The notes beneath the pieces were generated by a model that saw only the letters and a program-made list of their open reading frames with translations, did no database searches and was not told the origin of the DNA. Both the position numbers and the translations under genes were made by a program. A DNA stretch of 64,000 bases, taken from Flavobacterium salilacus subsp. salilacus. GTDB lineage: Bacteria; Bacteroidota; Bacteroidia; Flavobacteriales; Flavobacteriaceae. The stretch lies in the NCBI RefSeq assembly GCF_004634195.1, contig NZ_SKBP01000006.1, forward strand, positions 62,001-126,000. Direction: 5' to 3'. Shown here in pieces: positions 34,468 through 43,438 of this stretch (the stretch's first letter is position 1; each line of letters starts with the position of its first letter).

Positions 34468-35913
34468 ATGAAAAAGATAGGATTACTGCTGGCTCTACTC
34501 ATGGTTACATCGTTAACCTTTCAGAGTTGTGAAGATATGGATGATAATGCCGTTCCTGTTAACGATTTTATATGGAAAGGCTTAAACTTATATTACTTAT
34601 GGCAGGAACAAGTGCCGGAACTTGATGATGACCGTTTCGGGAATCAGGCACAACTCAACACATACCTTGAAGGTTTTTCCAGCCCGGAGTCGCTGTTTCA
34701 AAATCTGCTGTACGAGCCCGGAACTACAGACCGTTTTAGTGTGCTGTTTCCTGATTACAGGGTTTTAGAAAATGCACTGCAAGGCGTTTCTACAAGTAAT
34801 GGTGTAGAGTTTGGACTTGTATATACTGATGAAAGCCAAACCAGTATTTTTGGATATGTTCGTTATATACTGCCTAACTCGGATGCATCGACAAAGGATA
34901 TACAGCGTGGGGATATTTTTTATGCCATAAACGGTACTCCGCTAAACGAGAGTAATTATCAGGCGTTGCTAAGTGAAAACTCTTATACCCTGAACCTTGC
35001 GGATTATGTTGATGGACAAATTGTACCGAACGGCGAAGAGGTTGCCCTGATAAAAACCGAATATGCAGAAAACCCGGTATATACTACCAATGTTGTTACC
35101 GAAGATGAGCATGTAATAGGCTACTTTATGTACAACGGTTTTTTCAGTAACTATGATGAAGAGCTTAATGCAGCCTTTGGACAACTGGCAGGGCAAGGTG
35201 TTAATGAATTGGTACTGGATTTACGATATAACTCTGGCGGATCTGTACAAACAGCTACCTACCTTGCCAGCATGATTACAGGACAATTTAACGGAGAGTT
35301 ATTTTCTAAAGAGCAATGGAATTCTAAACTGCAGGAATATTATGAAAGCAGTAATCCGGGAGTATTAGTAAACAATTTTACCGATAAATTATCTAACGGC
35401 GCTGCAATAAACAGTCTTAATCTTAACAGGGTATATATACTTACTACGCGCTCTACCGCTTCGGCAAGTGAGTTAATTATAAACTGCCTTAAACCTTATA
35501 TCGACGTAGTGGTTATAGGCGATGTTACTACCGGTAAAAATGTAGGATCGGTTACCTTATACGATTCTCGGGATTTTTCAAGAAACGACCGCAGCGGTGT
35601 GCATACCTATGCCATGCAGCCTATTGTACTGAAAATAGTAAACAAAAATAATTTTGGCGACTATGAGCAGGGTATAAATCCTAATATAGAAATTAGGGAA
35701 GATTTTGGAAATTTGGGTATGATAGGCAACCCTAATGAGCCTCTATTTGCAGCAGCAATAGCCGATATAACAGGTAACGGCAGGTTTACACTATATACCG
35801 ATGATACCCATAAATTAATTAAAGACTCTAAAAGCATACGTCGTTTTGGTACTGAAATGTATGTAGATGATGTTCCTGAAGGAGGCTTTAATCTGATAAA
35901 GAATTTACAATAA
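34468..35913 (+). CDS. S41-family peptidase lipoprotein (C-terminal-processing type)
   Basis: The ATG at 34468 gives a signal with a Cys at the end (MKKIGLLLALLMVTSLTFQSC); an upstream TTG is not needed. An N-terminal helical lid (residues ~35-100) leads to a PDZ-like segment (YILPNSDASTKDIQRGDIF, NGTPLNESNYQALL). The S41 core has ELVLDLRYNSGGSV, the serine in TRSTASASELI and the lysine in GDVTTGKNVG, i.e. a Ser-Lys dyad. It should be anchored in the outer membrane or periplasm. The substrate is unknown. Monocistronic. Confidence 0.88.
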   Translation: MKKIGLLLALLMVTSLTFQSCEDMDDNAVPVNDFIWKGLNLYYLWQEQVPELDDDRFGNQAQLNTYLEGFSSPESLFQNLLYEPGTTDRFSVLFPDYRVLENALQGVSTSNGVEFGLVYTDESQTSIFGYVRYILPNSDASTKDIQRGDIFYAINGTPLNESNYQALLSENSYTLNLADYVDGQIVPNGEEVALIKTEYAENPVYTTNVVTEDEHVIGYFMYNGFFSNYDEELNAAFGQLAGQGVNELVLDLRYNSGGSVQTATYLASMITGQFNGELFSKEQWNSKLQEYYESSNPGVLVNNFTDKLSNGAAINSLNLNRVYILTTRSTASASELIINCLKPYIDVVVIGDVTTGKNVGSVTLYDSRDFSRNDRSGVHTYAMQPIVLKIVNKNNFGDYEQGINPNIEIREDFGNLGMIGNPNEPLFAAAIADITGNGRFTLYTDDTHKLIKDSKSIRRFGTEMYVDDVPEGGFNLIKNLQ

Positions 35914-35922
35914 TTACAATAA

Positions 35923-35948
35923 AAAAGAGTGGCTTTCGCCACTCTTTT
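35923..35948. terminator. Bidirectional terminator
   Basis: AAAAGAGTGGC / GCCACTCTTTT is an 11-bp stem with a TTTC loop, flanked by A and T runs. It lies between the convergent S41 peptidase and BtuG-like genes. Confidence 0.85.
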
Positions 35949-36002
35949 CATTTTCACCTGTATGTGGATGTATTATACAGGATACTTACTTAAACAAAAC
36001 AA

Positions 36003-37076
36003 TTAATCATTAAAATAAAAGCCTGCCGGTATTACCCCTACGGTAAATGATTGTTCTATCGATCCTGTAATAGAGTAGACATACACTTTACCGTTAGAAT
36101 TATAATCCATAGCATCGCCTACATATACTTTATCGTCTTTTACCTCAAAAGAATATACGCCATATACACCCTGTGCTGTTGTAGTAAATAACGGCGCAGT
36201 TGGCAAAGCGGCAGCAGTAACATCCATGCTATAAATACCGTCATCTACAGTATAATATAATTTATCATCCTCTATAACAAGATTAGCAGGATGTGCTGTA
36301 TCTGCAAAAGTGTAGTTTCCTGAAACGGTGTTATTAGACAGGTTAACAACCGTTAGCTCCCCGCCTGTCTCCGTACCTGCCCATGATGGTAACCCTTCGC
36401 TCATTACATATAGTCTGTCGTCTTCAACTGCAAGGCTGTTGGGCACATCGCCTACCGTTACGGCAATTTCAAAAGTATTGCTCGAAGCGTTTATTACACT
36501 AACCGTATTACCAAAACCATAGCCCCCTTTGTGAGCTACATATAGCTTACCGTTATTTTCAGTAATAACTTCAGGACCTTCTGCTACACCAATATTTGAT
36601 GTAATTGTATTAGTAGATAAATCTAATACCGCAACATAGTCATCTGTTGCATCAGTAGGATCGCCCCAGTTGGTTACATACCCTTTATTACCCGAAAAAG
36701 CAATATATCTCGGGTTGTCAAGCCCTGCGGTAACTGTTACTACTTTCTCAAAAGTATAACGGTTTACTACTTCAATTTTGTGTGAGTTGTTTACCACAAT
36801 GTAAGCATAGTCGCCATGCAAGCCTATATCCTGCCCTGTATCGCCCAACAGCGCACCACCGTTAACGGTAGAAAATACATTATTTTCCAATTCGTTAGCC
36901 TCTGAAAGGAATGATACCGATGCATTGCCGGCATTAAAACCGCCTTCGTTTAGTATTAATAAGCCGTTATCATAAGCCCCTTTCGGCTCATTGTCAGATG
37001 AATCATCATCACTACTACAAGAAGCGAAAAAGAATGCTCCTGCAAATACTGTTACAATTAGTTTGTTAAGTTTCAT
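36003..37076 (-). CDS. BtuG-like surface beta-propeller lipoprotein (DUF5074/YncE type)
   Basis: A lipoprotein signal (VTVFAGAFFFASC) and an acidic SSDDDSSDNE tract typical of surface-exported Bacteroidetes lipoproteins are followed by about seven propeller blades (LYVAHKGGYGFGNTVSVIN, LYVMSEGLP, LYYTVDDGIYSMD). It lies 7 nt after btuB under the same cobalamin riboswitch. In Bacteroides, BtuG is a propeller lipoprotein that caps BtuB and binds B12 with extreme affinity. The BtuG role here rests on fold plus context; sequence identity was not tested. Confidence 0.82.
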   Translation of the reverse strand: MKLNKLIVTVFAGAFFFASCSSDDDSSDNEPKGAYDNGLLILNEGGFNAGNASVSFLSEANELENNVFSTVNGGALLGDTGQDIGLHGDYAYIVVNNSHKIEVVNRYTFEKVVTVTAGLDNPRYIAFSGNKGYVTNWGDPTDATDDYVAVLDLSTNTITSNIGVAEGPEVITENNGKLYVAHKGGYGFGNTVSVINASSNTFEIAVTVGDVPNSLAVEDDRLYVMSEGLPSWAGTETGGELTVVNLSNNTVSGNYTFADTAHPANLVIEDDKLYYTVDDGIYSMDVTAAALPTAPLFTTTAQGVYGVYSFEVKDDKVYVGDAMDYNSNGKVYVYSITGSIEQSFTVGVIPAGFYFND

Positions 37077-37083
37077 GTTATGA

Positions 37084-38907
37084 TTAGAATTTAAAATTAA
37101 GGTACATAGTATAATTTCGTCCCGGCATGGGGCGCATGGTTACATTTTGGTAAGCCTTGTCCCATAGGTTATGCACCTGCGCGCCTATATCCAGCCCCCG
37201 CATCAGTTTAAAATGATATTCCGCACCAAGTGTGGAAACGTTATAAGCATCAATTTGGGAACTGTTATCAGAGGTATAAAACACTTTACCATTGTACAAA
37301 TGGCGATAGTATGCCGAGATATTTTTATAAGAATATGCCAATGAAGCCGTAGCTTTATGAAACGGCACATAAATAAGTTGGTTGCTATTGCCATCTTCAC
37401 GCGAAACGGTATAGGCATACGTACCGTCAAAAACGAAACGGCTATTGCCAATAGTTTTTTGCCAGTTTATAAGAGATTCTGCGCCATAGGTATTTACTTT
37501 ACCTACATTTTCAGGTCGCCACACATTATTTACAGGTATCCAGCGCAGCATATCGCGTAGCTTTATATAATATCCCGTAAGGGTAAATTTGAAGTTTTTA
37601 GCCTTGAATTCATTTCCTACCTCTGCCTGATACGAACTTTCAGGCTTTAAGTCAGGATTACCACTACCCTGCCAGTACAGGTCATTAAAAGTAGGGATGC
37701 GGAAATTGCGTGAGGTGTTTACTTTTACGGTATAAAATTCAGCCACATCATAGCTCCCTCCAAACGAAAATAGTACAGGACTTTCATAAACATCGGTAAT
37801 CTCTTTGCGAACGCCTACTTCATATTGGAGCTTTTCGGTAACGCTATGTTGTAACAACACACTTCCCGAGCCGATGTTACGCTCCTTAGCCTCAATATCC
37901 GAACCATCGCCTTTGTTATGGGTATAGTTAAGTAATGTGTTTATTTTTAAGTTATCTGTAATATTGTAAGCCAAATCATACGTTCCCAGCCATGTGTTTA
38001 CCTTGCCGAAAGTATAATTGGCATTACCTCGCGCATAATACTTATAATGCTCGGTAAGCAAAGCTGCTTTTAGCTTAGACGTAAAACGCCCGTATAGCCC
38101 TAACCACTCCAGTAAGTTTCTCGAATTGATATCACGATATTTACTATGCGAAGGCGCGACAAGCGTACGCGAAAAATGCCTTTCGCCATCATACACAAAA
38201 CTATACAGGCGTAATATATTCTTTTCGTTGATTTTATACCCAAAAGCGGCATTATAGCTGGTATTATAATACTGCCCGTTTTCGTTTTTTATATCCGAAT
38301 CAGGATACTCATAATCGTTATCGGAATTGTTTCGGCTGATGCTTACATCACTGCTGAATTTACGGGTAGAAGCCTTAAAGTTATAATTGGCATTTACGGT
38401 ATTGTAGCTTCCATACTTTACTAAAAGCGTGTTGTGTATTGTATTATCAAAAGATAAATCGTTATTCAAATGAATACTACCCCCAATAGCACTGCTACCA
38501 TAAATAACACTGCCTCCTCCTGCCCTAACGCTAACCGAGTTGAAGTCGGTTGCATTGATAATATTAAAGTCAGTTTGCCCATTCAGTTGCGAGTTGATGT
38601 TGATACCGTTCCATAGTACCGCCGTTTGCTGTGCCGTAGTGCCGCGAAACGAGGGCGAAGACACCATGCCCAGCCCGTTTTCTTTAAAATAAATAACCGT
38701 ATTATAGTTGAGTAACGCTCCCAGCGAAGCAGGATTTAAGGCAATAACCGAATCGTTAAGTTGTTGTACCGATTGTGAGTTGGAATAATCGCGCAGTTGC
38801 GTGTCGGATAGTACTACCTCCTGCAATTGGGTAATAGTATCGTTTTGCGCACAAAGGTATTGGCACAACAGTAGCGGAGCAATGAAAAATAATTTTTTTA
38901 AAGTCAT
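37084..38907 (-). CDS. btuB: TonB-dependent vitamin B12 receptor
   Basis: 607 residues: signal peptide (LKKLFFIAPLLLCQYLCAQ), TonB-box region (ITQLQEVVLSD), plug domain (FRGTTAQQTAVLWNGININ, GSSAIGGSIHLN) and a 22-strand-type barrel ending in aromatic YTMYLNFKF. This is the length of BtuB (~600) rather than larger SusC-type receptors. A cobalamin riboswitch lies directly upstream, which fixes the substrate as B12 or another corrinoid. The BtuG-like gene follows at 7 nt and an ABC importer is divergent. Confidence 0.93.
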   Translation of the reverse strand: MTLKKLFFIAPLLLCQYLCAQNDTITQLQEVVLSDTQLRDYSNSQSVQQLNDSVIALNPASLGALLNYNTVIYFKENGLGMVSSPSFRGTTAQQTAVLWNGININSQLNGQTDFNIINATDFNSVSVRAGGGSVIYGSSAIGGSIHLNNDLSFDNTIHNTLLVKYGSYNTVNANYNFKASTRKFSSDVSISRNNSDNDYEYPDSDIKNENGQYYNTSYNAAFGYKINEKNILRLYSFVYDGERHFSRTLVAPSHSKYRDINSRNLLEWLGLYGRFTSKLKAALLTEHYKYYARGNANYTFGKVNTWLGTYDLAYNITDNLKINTLLNYTHNKGDGSDIEAKERNIGSGSVLLQHSVTEKLQYEVGVRKEITDVYESPVLFSFGGSYDVAEFYTVKVNTSRNFRIPTFNDLYWQGSGNPDLKPESSYQAEVGNEFKAKNFKFTLTGYYIKLRDMLRWIPVNNVWRPENVGKVNTYGAESLINWQKTIGNSRFVFDGTYAYTVSREDGNSNQLIYVPFHKATASLAYSYKNISAYYRHLYNGKVFYTSDNSSQIDAYNVSTLGAEYHFKLMRGLDIGAQVHNLWDKAYQNVTMRPMPGRNYTMYLNFKF

Positions 38908-38953
38908 AAATCGCAGAACCTTTTTTCCCGAAGGTTCGATATTCGTTATAACT

Positions 38954-39123
38954 AAAGGCAGGTCTCCTGGCTTGCGTACTGTTGTTCACCTTCCCATAGC
39001 TTGCGCTACAGTGGTATGCAGTTAACAACAGCCTCCCTTATCGGGATAAGCTTACAGTTGCGGGAACAGCTCAGGTGTTTAACCTGATTCCCTTTTAATG
39101 TGACGAAATGAAAAACCGCCACA
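38954..39123 (-). ncRNA. Cobalamin riboswitch
   Basis: Read on the minus strand, the region contains the landmark AAAAGGGAATCAGGT, the core GCTGTTCCCGCAACTGTAA, a CATACCACTGT element matching the L5 B12-box neighbourhood, and the 3' block GCAAGCCAGGAGACCTGCC. The order and spacing are those of the AdoCbl-riboswitch family. It ends ~47 nt before the btuB ATG and should shut off btuB and the BtuG-like gene when cobalamin is plentiful. Confidence 0.95.
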
Positions 39124-39171
39124 ACCTAAAGTCGGCACAAATATAGGATTTATATTGAAATATTTAATTTA

Positions 39172-39179
39172 TACATTTG
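39172..39179 (+). promoter_or_regulatory. -7 element for the divergent B12 ABC genes
   Basis: TACATTTG fits TAnnTTTG and lies 20 bp before the ATG at 39199. A TTG at 39155-39157 is closer than ideal. The plus-strand genes are transcribed away from the riboswitch and are not under its direct control. Confidence 0.5.
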
Positions 39180-39198
39180 CAACTGTTGAATATTTTTT

Positions 39199-40338
39199 AT
39201 GAAAAAGCTTACTACTACATTACTGATTATTGTATTGCTAACTGCCTTTGGTTGTAAAAAGCAGCAAAACGACAAGACAGACAACATAACAACAGCTACT
39301 AACATTGTAACGCATGCCAGCGGATTAGAGATTTATCGGTATGATGGTTATTCTGTAGTAAAAGTAACCGCCCCTTGGCCTGATGCCGAAAAAGGTTTTA
39401 CCTATGTAATGCAGCAAAAAGGGGTAACAATACCCGACAGCCTCAGCCAATATAGTATCATACCTGTACCTATAAAAACCGTAGTGGTAACCTCAACTAC
39501 ACACATACCATCTTTAGAAATGTTGGGCGTTGAAAACTCATTGGTAGGCTTTCCCGGAACGAATTATATTTCATCTGAAAAAACAAGGGCGCGAATTGAT
39601 GCCGGCAAGGTACGCGAAGCGGGAGCTAACGAAAGCCTGAATACCGAAGTAATGATAGACCTCTCGCCCGATGCGGTGGTAGGATTTAGTATAAGTGGTG
39701 ATAATAAAACCCTGAGTACTCTGGAAGAAACAGGCACAAAAGTATTATATAACGGCGACTGGACAGAGCAATCGCCATTAGGGAAAGCCGAGTGGATTAA
39801 ATTTTTCGGAGAGCTATACGGTTTACAGGAAAAAGCGGACAGCATATTCAATACAATTGAAAAAGATTATAAATATGCGCAAAACATAGCAAAAAATGCA
39901 AAAAATACCCCTACTGTGCTTAGCGGGGCAATGTATCAGGATCATTGGTATTTGCCGCAAGGCGGAAGTTGGGGCGCATTGTTTATGAAAGATGCGCATG
40001 CAGAGTACCTTTGGGCAGATTCTGACGGAACAGGCAGCCATACCCTATCATTCGAAACGGTATTGGATAAAGCCCAAAATGCTGATTACTGGGTTGGTCC
40101 TTCTCAATTTACATCCTTACACGAAATGGTGAACGACAATCCGCACTATGCGCAGTTTAAAGCATTTCAGGATAAACAGGTATATTCTTTTGCTACCAAA
40201 ACAGGAGCTACTGGAGGTTTACTGTATTATGAAGTTGCCCCTAACCGCCCCGACCTGGTACTGAAAGATCTTGTAAAAATACTGCACCCCGAATTGTTGC
40301 CGGATTATGAACTTCATTTTTTTGAAAAACTAAAATAA
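39199..40338 (+). CDS. ABC-transporter substrate-binding lipoprotein (BtuF-like)
   Basis: A lipoprotein signal (KKLTTTLLIIVLLTAFGC) leads to a class III periplasmic-binding fold: TTHIPSLEMLGVENSLVGFPG in lobe 1, a long helix spanning the lobes, and NADYWVGPSQFTS and FKAFQDKQVYSF in lobe 2. At 379 residues it is longer than E. coli BtuF (~266), like other Bacteroidetes FecB/BtuF proteins. It is followed 6 nt later by the permease. The family also binds ferric siderophores; the riboswitch-controlled btuB next door makes cobalamin the best guess. Confidence 0.87.
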   Translation: MKKLTTTLLIIVLLTAFGCKKQQNDKTDNITTATNIVTHASGLEIYRYDGYSVVKVTAPWPDAEKGFTYVMQQKGVTIPDSLSQYSIIPVPIKTVVVTSTTHIPSLEMLGVENSLVGFPGTNYISSEKTRARIDAGKVREAGANESLNTEVMIDLSPDAVVGFSISGDNKTLSTLEETGTKVLYNGDWTEQSPLGKAEWIKFFGELYGLQEKADSIFNTIEKDYKYAQNIAKNAKNTPTVLSGAMYQDHWYLPQGGSWGALFMKDAHAEYLWADSDGTGSHTLSFETVLDKAQNADYWVGPSQFTSLHEMVNDNPHYAQFKAFQDKQVYSFATKTGATGGLLYYEVAPNRPDLVLKDLVKILHPELLPDYELHFFEKLK

Positions 40339-40344
40339 AGCATA

Positions 40345-41379
40345 TTGCAGTACACAAAGCCATATCGATTTTTATTTTTGGCACTGGGCATTGGCTTAGT
40401 ACTCCTCTTTTTAGCCAATCTCAGCTTGGGGTCGGTAAACATCCCTTTTAAAGATGTGATACAAACCTTAGCGGGAGGCGAAGCTGCCAAAAACAGTTGG
40501 GAATACATTATCCTCAACTACCGCCTGCCCAAAGCCATAACCGCCATTATAGTGGGTATGGGTTTATCATTAAGCGGACTGTTGATGCAAACGCTTTTCC
40601 GTAACCCGCTGGCAGGGCCCTATGTGTTGGGGCTAAGCTCTGGCGCAAGCCTTGGGGTAGCTTTTATTATATTGGGTGCAGGGATATTGCCCGGATTTTT
40701 AGGCAGTATATTCATCTCGTCATATGGGATAATAATAGCGGCTACATTGGGCAGTTTTGCCGTGCTGCTTGCAGTATTGCTGGTAGCCCAACGGCTTAAA
40801 GATACTATGGCAATATTAATAGTAGGCTTAATGTTCGGCAGTTTTACCGGTGCTATAGTAAGTGTGCTTACCTACTTTAGTACCGCACAACAGCTACAAA
40901 AATTTACCTTTTGGGCTATGGGCAGTTTGGGCAGCATCTCATGGAAAAACATAGCTATTTTAGCTATAGTCTGTTTCGTGGGAATCATATTGGCAGCAGC
41001 TTGTATAAAGCCTCTAAATGCTTTACTGCTGGGCGAACGCTATGCTAAAAGTTTAGGTATTAACTTTAGCAAAACACGATTTATCATCATACTGGCAACC
41101 AGCCTGTTGGCAGGAAGCATAACGGCTTTTGCAGGGCCTATAGCCTTTATAGGGCTTGCCGTACCGCATATAGTGAAGTTGATTTTCAGGACAAGCAATC
41201 ACTTAATATTATTTTGGGGTACATTATTATGCGGAGCAATGATAATGCTGCTGTGCGATACCATAACACAACTACCGGGCAGCGACCTGACGTTGCCTAT
41301 TAATGCAGTAACCTCTATAATAGGCGCGCCAATAGTAATATGGTTATTGTTGCGAAAAAGAAAAGGAATATACAGTTAA
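40345..41379 (+). CDS. FecCD/BtuC-family ABC permease
   Basis: 344 residues with about ten membrane segments. Family motifs are RLPKAITAIIVGMGLSLSGL, NPLAGPYVLGLSSGASLG and GPIAFIGLAVPHIVK. The start is the TTG at 40345: an in-frame stop precedes it and the first ATG would remove the first helix. It forms the inner-membrane channel with the ATPase 10 nt downstream and receives its ligand from the lipoprotein upstream. Cobalamin is inferred from context. Confidence 0.9.
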   Translation: MQYTKPYRFLFLALGIGLVLLFLANLSLGSVNIPFKDVIQTLAGGEAAKNSWEYIILNYRLPKAITAIIVGMGLSLSGLLMQTLFRNPLAGPYVLGLSSGASLGVAFIILGAGILPGFLGSIFISSYGIIIAATLGSFAVLLAVLLVAQRLKDTMAILIVGLMFGSFTGAIVSVLTYFSTAQQLQKFTFWAMGSLGSISWKNIAILAIVCFVGIILAAACIKPLNALLLGERYAKSLGINFSKTRFIIILATSLLAGSITAFAGPIAFIGLAVPHIVKLIFRTSNHLILFWGTLLCGAMIMLLCDTITQLPGSDLTLPINAVTSIIGAPIVIWLLLRKRKGIYS

Positions 41380-41389
41380 ACCAATCGCT

Positions 41390-42175
41390 ATGGAGAAAGA
41401 TAACATCATAGTATCGGCAAACGGAATAAGTATTGGCTATACTAATAAAAAAGTTAAAACGGTAATTGCCAATGACGTGACTATTAACCTGAAAGCAGGC
41501 AGTTTCACTGCGCTTATCGGGGCAAATGGTATTGGTAAATCTACATTGTTACGAACCCTTACGGGCATACAACTTCCGCTAAAAGGCGAAGTAATCCTGA
41601 ATGGAAAAAATATAAATAATTATACGGCTAAAGAACTGGCGCAAAACCTCAGCATTGTATTAACAGAAGGTTTACCGCCAAGCAACCTTACTGTTTACGA
41701 ATTGGTCGCATTAGGCAGGCAGCCTTATACGAACTGGCTGGGTACGCTATCTCCCGAAGATGATAGTAAAGTAAACGAAGCCTTAGCACTGACTCAGCTA
41801 ACAGCATTGGCGGATAAGAAACATTATGAAGTTAGTGACGGGCAGTTACAGAGCGTGCTTATTGCACGCGCATTAGCGCAGGATACTCCCGTAATAATAC
41901 TGGACGAACCTACCACCCACCTCGACCTGTTGCACAAAGTGAGCCTGCTGCGACTGTTAAAACAGCTTACCGAGAAAACAGGTAAAAGTATTCTTTACTC
42001 TACGCACGACCTTGACCTTGCGTTACAGCTTAGTGACGAAATTATTGTAATGACACCCGAAGGTACTGTACAAAACACTCCTGAAAAACTTATAGAAAGT
42101 AATGTATTCGATACACTATTTACAGATAGCAGTATTGTGTTCGATAAAAACAAAAATGGTTTTACAGTACTGTAA
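41390..42175 (+). CDS. ABC transporter ATPase (FecE/BtuD-like)
   Basis: 261 residues. Walker A is GANGIGKST (residues 44-52), the Q-loop region has VLTEGLPPSNLTVYELVALG, Walker B is VIILDEPTTHLD and the switch His is in YSTHDLDLA. The signature motif is VSDGQLQ rather than the usual LSGGQ, with Asp at the third position. It is the last gene of the plus-strand B12 import unit. A 28-bp perfect palindrome overlaps the stop. Confidence 0.9.
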   Translation: MEKDNIIVSANGISIGYTNKKVKTVIANDVTINLKAGSFTALIGANGIGKSTLLRTLTGIQLPLKGEVILNGKNINNYTAKELAQNLSIVLTEGLPPSNLTVYELVALGRQPYTNWLGTLSPEDDSKVNEALALTQLTALADKKHYEVSDGQLQSVLIARALAQDTPVIILDEPTTHLDLLHKVSLLRLLKQLTEKTGKSILYSTHDLDLALQLSDEIIVMTPEGTVQNTPEKLIESNVFDTLFTDSSIVFDKNKNGFTVL

Positions 42176-42182
42176 AACCATT
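42155..42182. terminator. 28-bp perfect palindrome at the convergent junction
   Basis: AATGGTTTTACAGT / ACTGTAAAACCATT is perfectly self-complementary and includes the last codons and stop of the ATPase gene. The convergent DUF6526-type gene ends at 42186. There is no strong T run, so it is a likely but atypical bidirectional terminator. Confidence 0.6.
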
Positions 42183-42185
42183 GCC

Positions 42186-42626
42186 TTATACTCTACGGTT
42201 ATCAGCCCGCCAGTTTTTAATTGACTTTTTAATCGCATTGGGCGAAAGGTTTTCGTTTACTGCTTTATCAATCAGTATAACAAGTTCTTCATCAGGAGCA
42301 AAACGCAGTGCAAAAATCTGACCTTGTGATAATTTATCTTCCAAAAGTTCTAAACGTTTTCCCGTTAAAACAAAGTAACGGTAGCGCATTTCGAGCATTA
42401 CCAGCCGGTTTTGCAATGTTAGAGCATAATGCTGTCGTAACATAAATGACAACCAAATAACCGCAACCGTAAGCATTCCCATAAACAACCATAGCTGCTT
42501 ATACTCTTCACTTTTTGATGCGTAATAAGCTGTTGCAGCAAGCAAAATCAGCATCAACGGATAAAATACAAAGTGATGCGGCGGATAAAACCGTATGTGG
42601 TTTTTATAATTCTGTTTTTGTGACAT
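42186..42626 (-). CDS. DUF6526-like membrane protein
   Basis: 146 residues. The N-terminus NYKNHIRFYPPHHFVFYPLM, two membrane helices (LMLILLAATAYYASK, LWLFMGMLTVAVIWLSFML) and a cytoplasmic tail (LEDKLSQGQIFALRFAPDEE, NAIKKSIKNWRADNRRV) match the DUF6526 pattern as I recall it. No function is known. It sits upstream of the B12 ABC genes on the opposite strand and downstream of a HAD gene on the same strand (20-nt gap), possibly in one transcript. Confidence 0.8.
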   Translation of the reverse strand: MSQKQNYKNHIRFYPPHHFVFYPLMLILLAATAYYASKSEEYKQLWLFMGMLTVAVIWLSFMLRQHYALTLQNRLVMLEMRYRYFVLTGKRLELLEDKLSQGQIFALRFAPDEELVILIDKAVNENLSPNAIKKSIKNWRADNRRV

Positions 42627-42646
42627 ATTTACTAAGCATTTACTTG

Positions 42647-43345
42647 TTAGGCACTTTTGGGCAATAATAATGACAGCACTTCGGTTATATTCGCTATTTC
42701 ACTAAAGTTTTCATGTTCAACATTGTGGTCAATCATCTCGTGTGCCCATGTGGTATGGAAAGGCACATGGCAGGCATGACCGCCAATTTCCAATACAGGT
42801 AAAACATCCGATTTTAATGAATTGCCTATCATATAAAACTCTTCAGGAACAATATCCAGCCTTTTTATTAGTTTTCGGTAATCTATTGCCTTTTTATCAG
42901 ACATCACTTCAATATGGTGAAAATAATGCCCTAACCCGGAGTCGTGCAGTTTTCGGTGTTGGTCCTTTAGGTCGCCTTTTGTTGCTACTACCAGTTTATA
43001 ATGCCCTTGTAATGCACTAAGGGTTTGTTCTACCCCTTCGAGTAGTACAATGGGTTTTTGAGTTAGTTCTTTACCGAGGTTTATTATTTTTTGTATGCTG
43101 TTTACAGTCAAAGTACCTTCCGAAATTTTTACGGCAGCTTCTATCATACTAAGTATATACCCCTTAATACCATAACCGTATAAGGGTAAATTGTTTATTT
43201 GAGTAGTAAAAAGCTCCTGCGATATACTTTGGTGCGACAGGTAGTCTTCCATAATACCGCAGAATTTTTTTTCGGTTTCTTCAAAGTAAGGTTCGTTTAT
43301 AAATAGGGTGTCATCTGCATCAAATGCTATTACTTTCAGATTCAT
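42647..43345 (-). CDS. HAD-family hydrolase
   Basis: 232 residues with motif I FDADDTLF (residues 8-15; the two Asp are nucleophile and general acid), motif II near VVATKGD (~117-123) and motif III/IV around K...YMIGNSLKSDVLP. The helical cap is at ~20-85, as in subfamily I. It is probably a small-molecule phosphatase; the substrate cannot be read. TAGATTTG (43365-43372, minus) is a plausible -7 element. Confidence 0.88.
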   Translation of the reverse strand: MNLKVIAFDADDTLFINEPYFEETEKKFCGIMEDYLSHQSISQELFTTQINNLPLYGYGIKGYILSMIEAAVKISEGTLTVNSIQKIINLGKELTQKPIVLLEGVEQTLSALQGHYKLVVATKGDLKDQHRKLHDSGLGHYFHHIEVMSDKKAIDYRKLIKRLDIVPEEFYMIGNSLKSDVLPVLEIGGHACHVPFHTTWAHEMIDHNVEHENFSEIANITEVLSLLLPKSA

Positions 43346-43438
43346 AAATTTAAGAGTTTATTTACAAATCTAATAAAGAATAGTGATATGAAAGAAAGCT
43401 GTATGTTAATAGATGTATAATGTTTTAATCATATTCTA

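Noticed and set aside
38954-39123. Riboswitch as a controller of the plus-strand ABC genes
   Set aside because: The conserved elements read only on the minus strand toward btuB. The plus-strand genes start from their own -7 element at 39172.
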